DNA of 64,000 nucleotides from a virus. The position numbers and the translations under genes were made by a program. Each line of letters begins with the position of its first letter. Positions within the stretch are counted from its first letter, which is position 1. Positions 62,973 through 64,000 of the stretch are shown one piece after another. Where the stretch lies: IMG/VR virus record IMGVR_UViG_3300043539_000897, positions 1-64,000 of that record; one strand, written 5' to 3'. The notes below the pieces were generated by a model that saw nothing but the letters and a program-made list of their open reading frames with translations, had not been told where the DNA came from and made no database searches.

Positions 62973-64000
62973 ATGAAAGACGGTTACATACGAAAAGACA
63001 AACGAAAGAAAATTTTATTAATGTGCGATGACATTCGGGTTCATTCCGGTATCGCTCACATGGGTCGGGAGCTTGTGATCAATACAGCTCACCACTTTAA
63101 TTGGGTTAACTTAGGAGGAGCTGTCAAGCATCCAGAAGCTGGTCAACGCTTTGATCTCTCCGAGGATACTAACAGGCAAGCCGGCATCCAGGATTCCTCG
63201 GTGATGCTCTATCCGACAGACGGGTACGGAAATCCCGATCTAACCCGCCAGTTAATTCAAATGGAGAAGCCGGATGCAATCTTCATCATTACCGATCCAA
63301 GATATTGGACTTGGTTATTCCAAATGGAGAATGAGATCCGGAGACACATCCCGATCGTGTATTTGAATATTTGGGATGACTATCCGGCACCTCTCTACAA
63401 TAAAGAGTTTTATGAGTCGTGTGATGCATTGTTCGGCATTTCAAAGCAGACAGTTAATATCAATAAATTAGTCTTAGGAGATAAAGCTCAATATAAAATG
63501 ATTGAGTATGTACCTCATGGAGTAAACGAAGACAATTTTAAACCGTTAACTGAAGACGTATTAGGTTCAAAAGAGTTTACGGAGTTTAAAAAGCAGATGT
63601 TTCAAGGAAAGGAGATCGACTTCGTCGTTCTATTTAATTCCAGGAACATTCGCCGGAAACAGATCCCGGATACAATCTTAGCATTCAGACACTTCGTGGA
63701 TAGTCTTCCAAAAGAGAAAGCAAAGAAGTGTTTACTTCTTATGCATACCCAGCCGGTTGAAGAGCATGGAACAGACTTAAATGCAGTCGTTGAATTATTC
63801 TGTTCGGAGGAGCATATCAACGTTCATTTCACAGGAGGTATGTTCGATCATACTCGGATGAACTGGTTGTATAACCTCGCAGATACTTGCATACTATTAA
63901 CCTCGAATGAGGGATGGGGTTTATGTTTGACTGAGGCTCTACTTGTAGGTATGCCTATTATTGCAAACGTTACCGGTGGAATGCAAGACCAGATGAGATT
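62973..64000 (+). CDS. Glycosyltransferase, GT-B type (3' end outside window)
   Basis: 342 codons visible, running off the window. VVLFNSRNIRRKQIPDTILA, LLLMHTQPVEEHGTDLNAVV and the donor-binding SNEGWGLCLTEALLVGMPII followed by ANVTGGMQDQ are the GT4/GT1-type signature. N-terminal KKILLMCDDIRVHSGIAHMG. It may glycosylate modified DNA bases, proteins, or host surface sugar; the substrate cannot be read from sequence. Confidence 0.85.
   Translation, partial: MKDGYIRKDKRKKILLMCDDIRVHSGIAHMGRELVINTAHHFNWVNLGGAVKHPEAGQRFDLSEDTNRQAGIQDSSVMLYPTDGYGNPDLTRQLIQMEKPDAIFIITDPRYWTWLFQMENEIRRHIPIVYLNIWDDYPAPLYNKEFYESCDALFGISKQTVNINKLVLGDKAQYKMIEYVPHGVNEDNFKPLTEDVLGSKEFTEFKKQMFQGKEIDFVVLFNSRNIRRKQIPDTILAFRHFVDSLPKEKAKKCLLLMHTQPVEEHGTDLNAVVELFCSEEHINVHFTGGMFDHTRMNWLYNLADTCILLTSNEGWGLCLTEALLVGMPIIANVTGGMQDQMR

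Noticed and set aside
1-64000. tRNA genes
   Set aside because: Intergenic spaces are too short for tRNAs and I saw no cloverleaf or T-loop GGTTCGA-type motif; a tRNAscan run would settle it.

Overview
The window is 64 kb of a double-stranded DNA phage genome: a contractile-tailed, T4-like myovirus that most likely infects a member of the Bacteroidetes. It is AT-rich, tightly packed (no gap over 300 bases without a gene), has no tRNA or rRNA gene that I can see, and every supported gene lies on the + strand. The host inference rests on four things visible here. (1) An exported protein (31968-33860) ends in a type IX secretion (Por) sorting domain, a system restricted to Bacteroidetes. (2) Five of the six genes with Sec-type signal peptides predict a mature protein starting with Gln, the Bacteroidetes 'Q-rule'. 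(3) Many genes are preceded by TTG, 20 nt, TAnnTTAA/TTTA, resembling the Bacteroidetes -33/-7 promoter. (4) Most starts lack a Shine-Dalgarno site.

Layout. 0-18.3 kb holds the virion tail genes: small structural and fibre-like proteins, neck and tail-completion proteins (gp13/14/15-like candidates), sheath, tube, two overlapping tail-assembly proteins with a possible frameshift, the tape measure, a 25-residue-repeat protein, and baseplate/hub proteins ending in a 1065-aa hub with a DUF5675 cell-wall-type domain. 18.3-31.4 kb holds replication genes: a short family-A polymerase-like protein, gp32-like SSB, UvsX recombinase, FEN-type exonuclease, DnaB-type helicase and class II ribonucleotide reductase. 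These are interleaved with a family of proteins sharing the leader MDNFDLKKYLVEN and with a cluster of small accessory genes. 31.5-38.3 kb encodes envelope and exported proteins: a zincin-like protein, the type IX-sorted protein with cohesin- and dockerin-like parts, a CsgG-like lipoprotein, an outer-membrane barrel-like protein and a second dockerin-like protein. 38.3-41.2 kb is the lysis region (holin-like proteins, GH19 endolysin). 41.3-47.5 kb is a dense run of small unknown genes. 47.5-55.6 kb holds preQ0 synthesis (QueC, QueD, QueE), thioredoxin, ThyA, a dUTPase-like protein, a phosphoribosyltransferase, a secreted nuclease and an HNH homing endonuclease. 55.7-64 kb holds the main DNA polymerase, an IscA-like protein, GroES/GroEL, a RecB-type nuclease, a ribbon-helix-helix protein and a glycosyltransferase that runs off the end.

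Regulation. Two signals recur. One is the host-like TTG-N20-TAnnTTAA promoter, found mainly before replication, metabolism and small accessory genes. The other is TATTTATAA (or TATTTATTA), found 2-31 nt before structural, lysis, leader-family and homing-endonuclease genes and probably marking late expression. In several places a terminator hairpin and the next host-like promoter are merged: the left arm of the hairpin carries the TTG and the T-tract lies in the spacer.

The best candidates for something undescribed are the MDNFDLKKYLVEN leader family, whose leader resembles a T4-type capsid-targeting/protease site; the type IX/CsgG/dockerin-like envelope module; the merged terminator-promoters; the small-gene cassettes whose conserved last codons carry the next gene's ribosome binding site; and a QueC whose zinc cysteines all appear to be serines. 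All functional calls come from reading the translations and remembered family motifs; no database search was run.
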